From contig JACPTI010000058.1 of NCBI GenBank assembly GCA_016192845.1, positions 1 to 44,615 of the forward strand: a stretch of 44,615 nucleotides of DNA, given 5' to 3'. The position numbers and the translations under genes are program-made. Every line of letters starts with the position of its first letter. Position 1 is the stretch's first letter. Positions 32,181-41,064 of this stretch are shown one piece after another. Source of the DNA: Acidobacteriota bacterium. Its GTDB lineage: Bacteria > Acidobacteriota > Vicinamibacteria > Vicinamibacterales > UBA2999. The notes beneath the pieces are model-generated. The model was not told the origin of the DNA and ran no database searches. It saw only the letters and a program-made list of their open reading frames with translations.

Positions 32181-34496
32181 ATGGTCCGTTGGAATGCCGC
32201 GTCGTGCAACGTGGCATTGGCATTCATCATAGCTTCTCTGGGGACCTCTTCGAACGCAGCAGCACAGCAGCAGAATCGTCTGCAGAGCAGCGGGGATGCG
32301 CCCGCGCATTGGAGTGCGAGCAGCGCGACGCGAGCGGCCTCGGCGCCGCCGATTGACTACGACACCGCACGGCTCGAGCGCCGGCTCGACGCGGTGCGCG
32401 CCACCGGTCCGATCGTCCTCGACGGCGTGCTCGACGAGCCGTCCTGGCGCGACGCGCCGATGGCGACCCATTTCATTCAGAACGATCCCCGCGAGGGTGA
32501 GGCGGCGACCTACGACACCGAGGTGCGGGTCCTCTACGACGACGAGGCGATCTACTTCGGCGTGTTTGCCCGCGACGAAGAGCCGGGACGCCTCACCGTC
32601 AACGACCTGAAGAAGGACTTCAACACCAACAACAGCGACGGCTTCCGCATCGTCCTCGACACGTTCCACGACGCCCGCAACGGTTACACGTTCGCCACCA
32701 ATCCGGCCGGCGCCAAGTACGACGCGCAGATGGCGAACGAGGGGCGCGAGCGGAACTCCGACTGGGACGGCATCTGGGACGTGGCGACGCGGGTGACCGA
32801 GACGGGGTGGTACGCCGAGCTCCGGATCCCGTTCCGTACGCTGAAGTTCGAGAGCCGCGACACCCAGACCTGGGGCGTCAACTTCGAGCGGAAGCTGCGC
32901 CGCCTGAACGAGGACAGCTACTGGTCGCCGCTCCCCCGCATCTACGATCTCGACCGCGTGTCCATGGCCGGCACCGTGGAAGGGTTCCGCGGACTGCGTC
33001 CCGGGATGAACCTGCGATTCAAGCCGTACGCCGCAACCACCTCCAGCACCATCAGCGGCCGGCGGACGACCGGTGAGGTCGATGCGGGGCTCGACGTCAA
33101 GTACGGCGTCACGAGCGGCCTGGTCTGGGACTTCACCGTCAACACCGACTTCTCGCAGGTCGAAGCCGACGAGCAGCAGATCAACCTGACACGCTTCAGC
33201 CTGTTCTTCCCCGAAAAGCGCGATTTCTTCCTCGAAAACTCGGGCATCTTTCAGTTCGGCACCAATGCCGGCCAGTTCGGCGGCGGCGGCCAGGGGGGCG
33301 GGGGCGGGGGCGGCCGCGAGATGCGGCTCTTTTTCAGCCGCCGGATCGGCCTCTCGGACGCCGGTGAGCCAATACCGATCCTCGGCGGCACCCGGCTGAC
33401 CGGGCGCCAGGGCGCCTTTTCACTCGGAGTACTCAACATCCAGCAGCGCGAAACCGACGCGGTGTCGGCCGCCAACTTCACCGCGCTGCGGCTCCGGCGC
33501 GACATCCTCGCGAACTCCGACATCGGTGCGGTCTTCCTCAACAAGGAGCAGGGCGGACCACACTTCAACCGCATTGCGGGCGTCGATGCGAACTTCCGCT
33601 TCGGCGATTTCAGCGCGAACGCCTATCTCGCCAAGTCGTTCTCCCCCGACCCGCTCGCGCGGGCGATCGGCAATGAGTTCGGGAGCCGCGCCGGGTTCAA
33701 CTACCAGAGCCGGACGTGGCAGGCGCAGGCGGGCCACAGTGGGATCGGCGAGCGGTTCAACGACGAGATGGGCTTCGTCCCGCGCCAGGGGATCCACAAC
33801 TTCGACGGACGGTTCGGCCGTCAGGTCCGTCCTGCCGCCATCTCGAAGTGGCTGCGCCAGATGCAGCCGCACTGGGAATTCGATCTCTTCACGCGTCAGC
33901 GCGATGGCGCGCTCGAGACGTCGTACCAGGGCTATCACTGGAATTTCCAGTTCCAGGACGGCTCGAACGCGGAAATCGGCTTCAACCCGATGATCGAGGA
34001 CGTCCCGGAGGCGTTCACGATCAACAGCGCGACCCAGACGCGTGTCAACCCCGGCCGCTACGAGTTTACCGAGCACTTCGCATTCTGGCGGACAAACGAG
34101 GCGGCGCTGGTCTCGTTCAACACGCGGTACGCCGCCGGCAACTTCTACGACGGGTACCGGCGCAATCTCAACTTCGGCCCGTCCATGCGGCTGAACGAGA
34201 AGTTCAACGCTTCCCTGAACCTGCAGTTCAACGACATCTCGCTCTCGACCGGCGCGTTCCTGTCGAAGCTGGTGACGACGCGCATCAATTACAACTTCAA
34301 CACCAAGATGTTCTTCAACGCGCTGGTGCAGTACAACAGCGACAATCACCAGTGGACGTCGAACCTCCGGTTCAACATCATCCACCGGCCGCTCAGCGAC
34401 TTCTTCCTCGTCTACAACGAGCGCCGTGACGAGCGGACCGGGATCCTGCTCAGCCGGGCGGTGATTGCGAAGATGACGTATCTGATGGCGTTTTGA
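32181..34496 (+). CDS. DUF5916 outer-membrane protein with a CBM9-like N-terminal domain
   Basis: The 771 residues begin with a signal peptide (cleavage near 28), then a carbohydrate-binding-9-like domain (about 65-230: 'PIVLDGVLDEPSWRDAP', 'YFGVFARDEEP', 'WYAELRIPFRTLKF'). A long beta-barrel-like region with 'FTVNTDFSQVEADEQQINLTRF' and 'FFPEKRDFFLEN', the DUF5916 hallmark, follows. The final residue is Phe, as in many outer-membrane barrels. A glycine-rich loop (about 372-382) interrupts the barrel. It is probably an outer-membrane component for uptake or binding of sugars or peptides; the substrate is unknown. AAGGAG precedes the ATG by six bases. Confidence 0.85.
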   Translation: MVRWNAASCNVALAFIIASLGTSSNAAAQQQNRLQSSGDAPAHWSASSATRAASAPPIDYDTARLERRLDAVRATGPIVLDGVLDEPSWRDAPMATHFIQNDPREGEAATYDTEVRVLYDDEAIYFGVFARDEEPGRLTVNDLKKDFNTNNSDGFRIVLDTFHDARNGYTFATNPAGAKYDAQMANEGRERNSDWDGIWDVATRVTETGWYAELRIPFRTLKFESRDTQTWGVNFERKLRRLNEDSYWSPLPRIYDLDRVSMAGTVEGFRGLRPGMNLRFKPYAATTSSTISGRRTTGEVDAGLDVKYGVTSGLVWDFTVNTDFSQVEADEQQINLTRFSLFFPEKRDFFLENSGIFQFGTNAGQFGGGGQGGGGGGGREMRLFFSRRIGLSDAGEPIPILGGTRLTGRQGAFSLGVLNIQQRETDAVSAANFTALRLRRDILANSDIGAVFLNKEQGGPHFNRIAGVDANFRFGDFSANAYLAKSFSPDPLARAIGNEFGSRAGFNYQSRTWQAQAGHSGIGERFNDEMGFVPRQGIHNFDGRFGRQVRPAAISKWLRQMQPHWEFDLFTRQRDGALETSYQGYHWNFQFQDGSNAEIGFNPMIEDVPEAFTINSATQTRVNPGRYEFTEHFAFWRTNEAALVSFNTRYAAGNFYDGYRRNLNFGPSMRLNEKFNASLNLQFNDISLSTGAFLSKLVTTRINYNFNTKMFFNALVQYNSDNHQWTSNLRFNIIHRPLSDFFLVYNERRDERTGILLSRAVIAKMTYLMAF

Positions 34497-34532
34497 ACCA
34501 CGAAAGCACGAAGGTCACGAAGACCACGAAAG
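34497..34532. repeat. 9-bp tandem repeat CACGAAGNN directly after the DUF5916 stop
   Basis: Four units (CACGAAAG, CACGAAGGT, CACGAAGAC, CACGAAAG) start right at the stop codon and are followed by CCTTTTTT. On the other side lies the acyltransferase-like remnant. Confidence 0.75.
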
Positions 34533-34538
34533 CCTTTT

Positions 34539-34601
34539 TTCGATCGCGTGGCCCTGGATCATGATGAGGACGCCGACGCCGCGCAGCCAGTCGAGGTACC
34601 C
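34539..34601 (-). pseudogene. Remnant of a DUF1624/HGSNAT-like membrane acyltransferase start
   Basis: About 20 codons read 'GYLDWLRGVGVLIMIQGHAI', the characteristic first membrane segment of DUF1624/heparan-alpha-glucosaminide-acetyltransferase-like proteins. Nothing else of the gene remains: on one side is the CACGAAG array, on the other the GGGGTCCCCGC repeat. I read it as a gene fragment trapped between two repeats. Confidence 0.45.
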
Positions 34602-34605
34602 CTTC

Positions 34606-34640
34606 CGCGGGGTCCCCGCGGCGCCTGCGCCGTGGGGTGC
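34606..34640. repeat. GGGGTCCCCGC-type dispersed repeat, copy 1
   Basis: A 34-base stretch with a palindromic GCGGGGTCCCCGC head and a GCGCCTGCGC body matches 42859-42892 at all but two or three positions. It borders the acyltransferase remnant. Confidence 0.8.
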
Positions 34641-34666
34641 TTGGTGCGCGGCCGGAGCGTCTGCGG

Positions 34667-35080
34667 TCACGGGTGGATGTCGAACGAGGTGACGAACGCG
34701 ATGTCCGGGCGCATCGAATGCCACACCGAGCAGTACTTCTCACGCGACAGGGCGATCGCGCGCTCGACCGCCTCGCCGGGGACGGCGCCCGAGACGTGGA
34801 AGTGCAGCATGATGCGCAGGAAGCGGCGCGGCGGTTCGGGGGCGCGTTCGCCGCTGAACGCCACGCGCAGGCCCGTCAGTGGGTGACGCCCTTTCTCGAG
34901 GATGCTGACGACGTCGGCCGTCATGCACCCCGCCAGCGCGAACGCCGCCAGCTGCATGGGCGACGGACCGGCGGCGCCGTCCCCATCGACGACGACGGCG
35001 GCGGGGCCGCTCGTGGCACCAAAGCGCAGGCCGTCGGACCAGAGCAGCTCCGCCGTCAGGGGAGGTGTGGCATCGGCCAT
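34667..35080 (-). CDS. OsmC/YhfA-family protein
   Basis: OsmC-type proteins reduce organic hydroperoxides with a pair of cysteines. The 137 residues have the first cysteine in 'FALAGCMTADVVSILEKGR' (Cys52) and the second in 'REKYCSVWHSM' near 117, the positions expected for the YhfA-like subgroup. 'GPSPMQLAAFAL' is the helix before the first cysteine. It lies 26 bp downstream of the FTR1 permease gene on the same strand, so the two may be co-transcribed. Confidence 0.88.
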   Translation of the reverse strand: MADATPPLTAELLWSDGLRFGATSGPAAVVVDGDGAAGPSPMQLAAFALAGCMTADVVSILEKGRHPLTGLRVAFSGERAPEPPRRFLRIMLHFHVSGAVPGEAVERAIALSREKYCSVWHSMRPDIAFVTSFDIHP

Positions 35081-35106
35081 CTATGTATGGCCGCGGAGAC
35101 GCGCTC

Positions 35107-35883
35107 TCAGCGGGCCGCCTGCACCGCCGCCGGCGCTTTCTTCCCGCCGCGAAGGCCTGCAAACAGCAGCCACCCCATGGGCAGCAGCACGAGCAGGTAG
35201 CTGAGGTACTGGCCGTACCGTCCGTCGGGCCCGTACGGCTCCGTCGCCCAGTGGAGCGGTTCGCTGTACGGGAAGATGTTCGCCTCCGTCAGTTCGTGGA
35301 AACCGTAGATCAGGAGCTGCACCACGAACACCGCCAGGAAAACAGCGGTCACCTGGAAGAAGAGCGCCAGGTTCACGCGGTGCCCGTACCGCGACCAGAG
35401 CCACGCGACCGTGGCCGCGCAGAGGGTCCCGGCGGCGGCGCCGCCGATCACGTCGGCCGCACGCACCTGGAACAGGAGCGTCCCCATCAACATCGCGGTC
35501 TCCATGCCCTCGCGCGTAATCATGAGCAGGGTGAAGAGAAAGACGCCGGCAAGGGCCTTCGCGCCGGTCTTGAGCGCCGACTCCTCGAGCCTCTCCTCGA
35601 TCTCGCGCTTCAGCCGACGGGCGTGGCGCCACATGTGCACGATGAGCGACGCCACGAGCACCGCAGCCGCCACCGCCAGCACGCCCTCCCAGAGCGCCTG
35701 GTTCGACGCCTGCTGCAGCAGCATGCCGGCGGCAATGCTCAGGAGCACCGATACGCCGATGCCCCAGTGGACGGCCGGAACGAGCTGATGCCTGCCGCTC
35801 TTGCGGAGATACGCAAGGCTGATTGCGACGATGAGAAAGGCCTCGAGCCCTTCACGAAGCGTGATGACGAATGCCTGGAGCAT
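35107..35883 (-). CDS. FTR1-family iron permease
   Basis: The 258 residues form a seven-helix membrane protein with the two iron-passage motifs REGLE ('TLREGLEAFLI', residues 9-19) and REGME ('MITREGMETAML', about 121-132). FTR1/EfeU imports iron, normally with a cupredoxin/EfeO or ferroxidase partner; none is next to it. The ATG at 35883 has GAGG at about eight bases. GAAAATGAGAAT (35894-35905) upstream resembles two hexamers of a Fur box but is weak. The OsmC gene follows. Confidence 0.9.
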   Translation of the reverse strand: MLQAFVITLREGLEAFLIVAISLAYLRKSGRHQLVPAVHWGIGVSVLLSIAAGMLLQQASNQALWEGVLAVAAAVLVASLIVHMWRHARRLKREIEERLEESALKTGAKALAGVFLFTLLMITREGMETAMLMGTLLFQVRAADVIGGAAAGTLCAATVAWLWSRYGHRVNLALFFQVTAVFLAVFVVQLLIYGFHELTEANIFPYSEPLHWATEPYGPDGRYGQYLSYLLVLLPMGWLLFAGLRGGKKAPAAVQAAR

Positions 35884-35929
35884 CGGAAACCTCGAAAATG
35901 AGAATGGGTCGCAATACTAGCAGGACGAA

Positions 35930-36040
35930 GGGGGCGGGAGAAAGGGGGGTGGGGGGACGAGTAGGGCCGGTGGGGCGGGTGGGGAAAAGTGCGCAGCGTT
36001 CCTGCTCGCTTTACCCGCCCACCCCGCCTGCCCCGCCTAC
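35930..36040. repeat. G-rich tract with quadruplex potential and an inverted G/C-rich array
   Basis: Plus-strand runs of five, three, six and six G (35930-35956) fit the G3+N1-7 quadruplex rule. Next, GTGGGGCGG-type units (35961-35988) are answered by an inverted C-rich array (36009-36040), which also supplies the stop codon of the methyltransferase gene. It lies about 50 bp upstream of the FTR1 start. Confidence 0.65.
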
Positions 36041-36585
36041 TTGATCGGCACCGTCCAGAGGTAGATCGTGCGGCCGTTGACGTTCTGCGTCTCCTGCGGC
36101 TTGATGTCCCCCATATCGAAGGCGTGCGAGACGACCCTTGTGCCGGGCTTCAGCTCGGCGTTGAGCTTCGGCAGCACCTTCAGGTTGAGCGACGGCAGCA
36201 GATACAGCGTCACGACCGTGGCCTCGCTGATGTTCGTCGTGAACAGGTCCTGATTGAGGAACCGGACCCGGTCGCCGACGCCGGCGGCCTTCAGGTTCTC
36301 CATCGCTTCCTTGATGCGCTGCGGGTCGATATCGAGCCCGACGCCCCGGGCGCCGTACGTCCTGGCCGCCGTGATCGGGATGCGCCCGTCGCCGGAGCCG
36401 AGGTCGTAGACCACGTCGTTCTTGGTGACCTTCGCGAGTTTCAGCATCGCGTCGACCACCTCCTGAGGCGTCGGAACGAAGATGACGTCAGGCGAACGGA
36501 GCGGCGCCGGCGCGGTCTGCGCCAGCGCGGGCGCGGCCACCGCCGCAACGATCACGAGTGACAGGACACAAGTGCGTGGTTTCAT
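36037..36585 (-). CDS. Exported class-I SAM-dependent methyltransferase-fold protein
   Basis: The 182 residues start with a clear Sec signal peptide ('VLSLVIVAAVAAPALAQ', cleavage near 23). The Rossmann methyltransferase core follows: motif I 'VYDLGSGDGRIPI' (58-70), the acidic end of strand two in 'GLDIDPQRI' and 'FLNQDLF' as motif post-I/II. The fold should bind S-adenosylmethionine, yet the signal peptide predicts periplasmic location, where SAM is not known to be supplied. GGGAGG precedes the ATG. Function is unknown. Confidence 0.83.
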   Translation of the reverse strand: MKPRTCVLSLVIVAAVAAPALAQTAPAPLRSPDVIFVPTPQEVVDAMLKLAKVTKNDVVYDLGSGDGRIPITAARTYGARGVGLDIDPQRIKEAMENLKAAGVGDRVRFLNQDLFTTNISEATVVTLYLLPSLNLKVLPKLNAELKPGTRVVSHAFDMGDIKPQETQNVNGRTIYLWTVPIK

Positions 36586-36601
36586 GAGCCTCCCTCAAAA
36601 T

Positions 36602-36686
36602 AGGAGATTAGGAGGAAGGAGACAGGAGGCAGGAGGACATGCGCTCCCGTAGCTTCTGTCTCCTGTCTTCTTCCTCCTGACTCCTC
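36602..36686. repeat. Hairpin of AGGAGNC tandem repeats in the methyltransferase upstream region
   Basis: An array of AGGAGAC/AGGAGGC heptamers (36602-36635) pairs imperfectly with its inverted partner (36652-36686). It occupies most of the space between the divergent methyltransferase and aspartate kinase genes. Confidence 0.75.
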
Positions 36687-36777
36687 ACTGGTGTGGTTGG
36701 CGGATTATACCAATCTAGGCCCCGGGCCTCAGGGCTTGTCTCGGGCCCCAGGCTTGGAATTTGCTGAGGCATTAGAT

Positions 36778-37989
36778 ATGTCGGTGGTCGTCCAGAAGTA
36801 CGGCGGCACCAGCGTGGCCGACGTGCAGAAGCTCCGGCAGGTGGCCGAGCGCGTCATGCGCACGCACCGGCAGGGTCACCAGGTGGTCGTGGTGGTGTCG
36901 GCGATGGGCGACACCACGGACGAGCTGCTGGCAATGGCCAAGCAGATTTCCCCCAATCCGGAGCGGCGTGAGCTGGACATGCTGCTCTCCGCCGGCGAAC
37001 GGATCTCCATGGCCCTGCTGTCGATGGCGATCCGCGAGCTGGGAGGCGACGCCATCAGCCTGACGGGCAGCCAGTCGGGCATCATCACCAACGACCGCCA
37101 CGTCGACGCGCGCATCATCGAGGTGCGGCCGTTTCGCGTCCAGGACGCGCTCGCGCAGGGCAAGATCGTCGTCATCGCCGGTTTCCAGGGCGTGTCGTAC
37201 AAGAAGGAGGTCACGACGCTCGGCCGGGGCGGCAGCGACACGACGGCGGTGGCGATGGCGGCGGCGCTCGACGCCGAGTACTGCGAGATCTGCTCCGACG
37301 TCGACGGCGTCTATTCCGCCGATCCGCGCGTGGTGGCCGCGGCGCGGCGCATCGGCACGCTGTCGTACGAGGAAACGCAGGAGATGGCCGAGGCGGGCGC
37401 GAAGGTGCTGAACGCGCAGGCGGTTGAATTTGCGAAAGAGAAGGGGATCGCCATATACGCGCGCGCGACGAGCGGCCCGCTGCCCGGCCCCGATCCGTCG
37501 AGCGACGGGACGGTCGTGCGCCGGAACCCCCCGCGCATGCCGGGAACCGTCGTGGGCGTCGCCAGCGAGCGCGACGTGCTCCTGCTCGACAGCGACGCGC
37601 CGGCGCTGGACCTGCTGATGCTGCTCGATCAGTACGGCGTCGCCGGCAAGCAGCTGCACGTCGTATCCGGCCGGAGCACGCTCGTCATCTCGCGCGAGAA
37701 CCTGCACGACGAGCTGCGTGTCCGCCAGGCGCTCGACGCCCGCCTCGGCGGGCGCGCCAGGCTCGTCGACGGGCTTGCCGCCGTCAGCGCGATCGGCACC
37801 GGCATCAACGCCACCTACGCAAATCTCCGCAGCGGCTCCGAGGCGCTCGCCGCCGCCGGCATCCAGCCCGCCGCGCTGGCCACCTCGTCGTTCCGGATCA
37901 CCTGGATGATTCCGCGCGATCGCACGGACGAGGCCGTGCGACTGCTGCACCGCCACTACATCGAGGCGAACCGGCCGCTGCTTCCCTGA
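36778..37989 (+). CDS. lysC: Aspartate kinase (two-ACT type)
   Basis: Aspartate kinase makes aspartyl phosphate, the first step to lysine, threonine and methionine. The 403 residues begin '[14 protein letters not shown]' and contain '[18 protein letters not shown]' and '[15 protein letters not shown]', then two C-terminal ACT regions (about 265-400), where end products usually inhibit. ATG at 36778 has GAGG at a usable distance. AGGCTTGGAATTTGCT at 36750-36765 has sigma-54 spacing, but its start would fall two bases before the ATG, so I do not rely on it. A second, longer aspartate kinase is at 42912-44321. Confidence 0.92.
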   Translation: MSVVVQKYGGTSVADVQKLRQVAERVMRTHRQGHQVVVVVSAMGDTTDELLAMAKQISPNPERRELDMLLSAGERISMALLSMAIRELGGDAISLTGSQSGIITNDRHVDARIIEVRPFRVQDALAQGKIVVIAGFQGVSYKKEVTTLGRGGSDTTAVAMAAALDAEYCEICSDVDGVYSADPRVVAAARRIGTLSYEETQEMAEAGAKVLNAQAVEFAKEKGIAIYARATSGPLPGPDPSSDGTVVRRNPPRMPGTVVGVASERDVLLLDSDAPALDLLMLLDQYGVAGKQLHVVSGRSTLVISRENLHDELRVRQALDARLGGRARLVDGLAAVSAIGTGINATYANLRSGSEALAAAGIQPAALATSSFRITWMIPRDRTDEAVRLLHRHYIEANRPLLP

Positions 37990-38004
37990 TCCCGGCCCTG
38001 GGCC

Positions 38005-38016
38005 TATGATCCCGCC
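38005..38016 (+). promoter_or_regulatory. Candidate leaderless promoter of the M2 peptidase gene
   Basis: TATGAT (38005-38010) is followed by exactly six bases and the ATG at 38017; no Shine-Dalgarno is present. This allows separate expression from the upstream aspartate kinase. Confidence 0.5.
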
Positions 38017-39825
38017 ATGAGCACTCCACGACTGCTTGCTGTCCTCGCACTTGCGGCGCTCGGCGCGGCGGGGTGCCGGGGCGGCACGCCGGCGCCGACA
38101 CCGGATGAGGCGCGCGCGTTCCTGCGCGAGGCGAACGACACCATGCTGCGCCTCAGCAACGAAGCGAACCAGGCCGGCTGGGTGCAGAACACCTACATCA
38201 CGGTCGACACCGAGGCGATCGCGGCGCGCGCCAACGCGGCGTTCATGACGGCCGTGACGCGGTTTGCCAAGGAGGCCACGCGGTTTGGCACCGTGGATCT
38301 GCCCGCGTACGAGCGCCGGCAGCTCACGCTGCTGAAGAACGCGCTGACGATGGCCGCGCCCGCGGACCCGAAGGAGGCGGAGGAGCTGGCGCAGCTGGTC
38401 GCGTCGATGGAAGGGATCTACGGCCGCGGCAAGTACTGCCCGGACGGCGAGGCAGGCGACGCGTGCTTCGACATCGAAGAAATCACCGAGATTCTCGCCA
38501 AGGACCGCGACCCGGCGCGCCTTCGCGAGGTGTGGGAGGGGTGGCACTCGATTGCGCCGCCGATGAAGCCGAGCTACGCGCGCTTCGTCGAGCTCTCGAA
38601 CAAGGGCGCGCGCGAACTCGGGTTTGCCGACACCGGCGTCATGTGGCGCTCCAAGTACGACATGCCTCCCGAGGCGTTTGCCGCGGAGCTCGATCGGCTC
38701 TGGGCGCAGCTCCGGCCGCTGTACCTGGCGCTGCACGCGTACGTGCGCGCGAAGCTGCGGGAGCGTTACGGCGACCAGGTGCCCGCCGACGGCCCGATTC
38801 CGGCGCATCTGCTCGGCAACATCTGGGCGCAGGACTGGTCCAATCTGTACGACCTGGCCGGGCCGCCCGGCGGCGCGCGCCCCGTTTCGCTCACCGACGT
38901 CCTTCGGGCGCGCAACGTCAGCCCCGTTGAGATGAGCCGCTACGGCGAGCGCTTCTTCACCTCCCTCGGCTTCGAGCCGCTCCCGGCGACGTTCTGGGAG
39001 CGATCGCTCTTCGTCAAGCCGCGCGACCGCGAGGTGGTGTGCCACGCGAGCGCCTGGAACATCGACAACGTCGACGACCTCCGCTTCAAGATGTGCATCG
39101 ATCAGACGGCGGAGGATTTCACGACGATCCATCACGAGCTCGGGCACAACTTCTACGCGCGCGCCTACGCCGGGCAGCCGCCGATCTTCCGCGACAGCGC
39201 GAACGACGGCTTCCACGAAGCGATCGGCGACACGATCGCGCTGTCGGTCACGCCGGAGTACCTCGTCAAGGTGGGGCTCGTCAACCGCGCCCCGGACGCC
39301 TCGGGCGACATCGGGCTGCTGCTGCGCACGGCGCTCGAGCGACTCGCCTTCCTGCCGTTCGGGCTCGTCGTCGACGCCTGGCGGTGGCAGCTGTTCAGCG
39401 GCCAGGTGACGCCGGACAGGTACAACCGCGCGTGGTGGGAGCTGCGCGAGCGGTATCAGGGCGTGAGACCGGCGTCGGCGCGCGGCGAAGAGTTCTTCGA
39501 TCCCGGCGCCAAGTACCACATCCCCGCCAACACGCCGTACGCGCGCTATTTCCTCTCGTCCGTGCTGCAGTTCCAGTTCCACCGCGCGCTGTCGCAGGCG
39601 GCCGGCTGCACCACGCCGCTCCACCGGTGCTCGATCTACGCCAGCGACGAGGCGGGCAGGCGGCTCAAGGCGACGCTCGAAATGGGCGCCTCACGCCCGT
39701 GGCCCGATGCGCTCGAGGCGCTGACGGGCCAGCGGCAGCTCGACGCGAGCGCAATGGCGGAGTACTACGCGCCGCTCAAGGCGTGGCTCGACGAGCGCAA
39801 CAAGGCAGTGCCGGTAGGCTGGTAG
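38017..39825 (+). CDS. M2-family peptidyl-dipeptidase (ACE homologue), lipoprotein
   Basis: The 602 residues are a full-length angiotensin-converting-enzyme-like metallopeptidase that removes C-terminal dipeptides. The zinc site is HHELGH (372-377) and the third ligand Glu401 lies in 'DGFHEAIGD'. 'YARYFLSSVLQFQFHRAL' is the substrate/chloride region typical of M2. A lipobox LGAAGC places the lipidated Cys at 20, so it is anchored in a membrane facing the periplasm or outside. The start follows TATGAT-N6. MgtC follows 12 bp downstream. Confidence 0.95.
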   Translation: MSTPRLLAVLALAALGAAGCRGGTPAPTPDEARAFLREANDTMLRLSNEANQAGWVQNTYITVDTEAIAARANAAFMTAVTRFAKEATRFGTVDLPAYERRQLTLLKNALTMAAPADPKEAEELAQLVASMEGIYGRGKYCPDGEAGDACFDIEEITEILAKDRDPARLREVWEGWHSIAPPMKPSYARFVELSNKGARELGFADTGVMWRSKYDMPPEAFAAELDRLWAQLRPLYLALHAYVRAKLRERYGDQVPADGPIPAHLLGNIWAQDWSNLYDLAGPPGGARPVSLTDVLRARNVSPVEMSRYGERFFTSLGFEPLPATFWERSLFVKPRDREVVCHASAWNIDNVDDLRFKMCIDQTAEDFTTIHHELGHNFYARAYAGQPPIFRDSANDGFHEAIGDTIALSVTPEYLVKVGLVNRAPDASGDIGLLLRTALERLAFLPFGLVVDAWRWQLFSGQVTPDRYNRAWWELRERYQGVRPASARGEEFFDPGAKYHIPANTPYARYFLSSVLQFQFHRALSQAAGCTTPLHRCSIYASDEAGRRLKATLEMGASRPWPDALEALTGQRQLDASAMAEYYAPLKAWLDERNKAVPVGW

Positions 39826-39837
39826 GGCGAGTAGGCC

Positions 39838-40338
39838 ATGAACGATCTGCCGCTTATCGAGACGTGGGCGATGCTCACGCGGGTGCTGCCGCCCTTCCTG
39901 GTGCGATGCGGCACCGCCGCGCTTTGCGGAGCGATGATCGGGCTCGAGCGGGAGCTGAAGCGGAAGCCCGCGGGCTTCCGCACGAACATCCTCATCTGCG
40001 TCGGCGCCGCGATATACATGTCGGTGGGGCTGCTGCTCGTGCACGCCGGCGGCGAGCAGGGCGATCCGGCGCGCATCGCGGCACAGGTTGTCACCGGGAT
40101 CGGCTTCCTCGGGGCGGGCTCCATCATCCAGGCCGGCGGCGCTGTGACCGGCCTGACCACCGCCGCCACGATCTGGGTGGTCGCGAGCATTGGCCTGGTG
40201 GCCGGTGCCGGTTTTCCGCTGCTGGCGATCTGCGCGGCGCTGCTGGTGCTGTTGACGCTCGTCGTTCTGGGACGCTTTGAGAAGCGGGTGCTCGAACCCG
40301 AAGCGGGCTACCGCGAGTCCACGCCGAAGACCGGCTGA
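39838..40338 (+). CDS. MgtC/SapB-family membrane protein
   Basis: The 166 residues have four to five membrane helices and the family signature 'AMIGLERELKRKPAGFRTNIL' (about 32-52), followed by 'QVVTGIGFLGAGSII' and 'GLTTAATIWVVASIGL'. MgtC proteins help survival at low Mg2+ and can modulate ATP synthase or other membrane proteins; this short form lacks the C-terminal ACT-like domain. It follows the M2 peptidase by 12 bp and is probably co-transcribed. No Mg2+ leader was recognised. Confidence 0.9.
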   Translation: MNDLPLIETWAMLTRVLPPFLVRCGTAALCGAMIGLERELKRKPAGFRTNILICVGAAIYMSVGLLLVHAGGEQGDPARIAAQVVTGIGFLGAGSIIQAGGAVTGLTTAATIWVVASIGLVAGAGFPLLAICAALLVLLTLVVLGRFEKRVLEPEAGYRESTPKTG

Positions 40339-40372
40339 AGCGACCGCAGCGACGCGCGTCCTTGGCGGCGCT

Positions 40373-40870
40373 TCACGCGCTCATCCGCGGCGTGCGCTTC
40401 AGCCGTACTGGCGACGGCCTGAGCGTGAGGCGGAGCCAGAGCGCGTGGAGTGGGCGCGTCAGCGCCACATGCCAGGCGGGCCTGCGGAGCATGTTGATTC
40501 TGCACGCGACTCCGCCCTCCAGCGTGCGGCGGCGTTCGAGGCCATGACTGAACTCGTCGCGGTACTGTGACGGATGCGCGACGATCGCCGCCATCTCCTG
40601 CAGCGTGCCGCCGGCGCGGCGATCGCCGTGCGGGAAGATCCGGCAGAACTCACTCACGGTATCCATCGGATCGAGCCCGACAACGCTCGCGTACGCCCGC
40701 ATCCACGCGCGGGCGTACACGCCGCGCGGCCAGTCGGTCAGGTCATTGCGCTCGAGCGCCTCGAGCAGCTCGCGCTTGATGCGGGTCGTCGCGGCGATAG
40801 CGTCCAGGGAAATCTGCTGGCGCTCCCGGTGGCGGCGCAACCGTGTGACAAAGGTCTCCTGCAGGGTCAT
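40373..40870 (-). CDS. Helix-turn-helix protein (RodZ-type HTH_25 domain)
   Basis: The N-terminal part (about 8-85) is the Xre-like HTH found at the start of RodZ: 'LRRHRERQQISLDAIAATTR' and 'WPRGVYARAWMRAYASVVGLDP'. There is no membrane helix or RodZ C-terminal domain. The last 30 residues (ending 'SPVRLKRTPRMSA') are read from a degenerate copy of the GTCCGGCTTCAGCCGGAC repeat near 40387-40410, so the original C-terminus may be lost. GGAG lies eight bases before the ATG. A transcription factor or truncated RodZ-like protein are both possible. Confidence 0.7.
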   Translation of the reverse strand: MTLQETFVTRLRRHRERQQISLDAIAATTRIKRELLEALERNDLTDWPRGVYARAWMRAYASVVGLDPMDTVSEFCRIFPHGDRRAGGTLQEMAAIVAHPSQYRDEFSHGLERRRTLEGGVACRINMLRRPAWHVALTRPLHALWLRLTLRPSPVRLKRTPRMSA

Positions 40871-41064
40871 TCCTGAGTCTCCGATCCTCAGGACAACCCC
40901 AGCAATTTCCGCGCCTCAGCCCCAGCGGCCGCCAGGGCGTCGCTTCGCCTTCACCGAACGGCACTTACAGGCACCCCACAAAATTGTGATCGGGAGCGAG
41001 TGTTCGAATTCGACAGCAGCCGCTACAGCGGCGTAGCGATTTCGACACTGGCGCGGGGCGGGAC

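Noticed and set aside
35894..35905. Fur box before the FTR1 gene
   Set aside because: Only two of three hexamers resemble GATAAT, each with a mismatch; too weak to list as a site.
36750..36765. Sigma-54-like site AGGCTTGGAATTTGCT before lysC
   Set aside because: Spacing fits, but -24 matches poorly and the start would fall two bases before the ATG, leaving out the Shine-Dalgarno. GG-N10-GC is common by chance in such GC-rich DNA.
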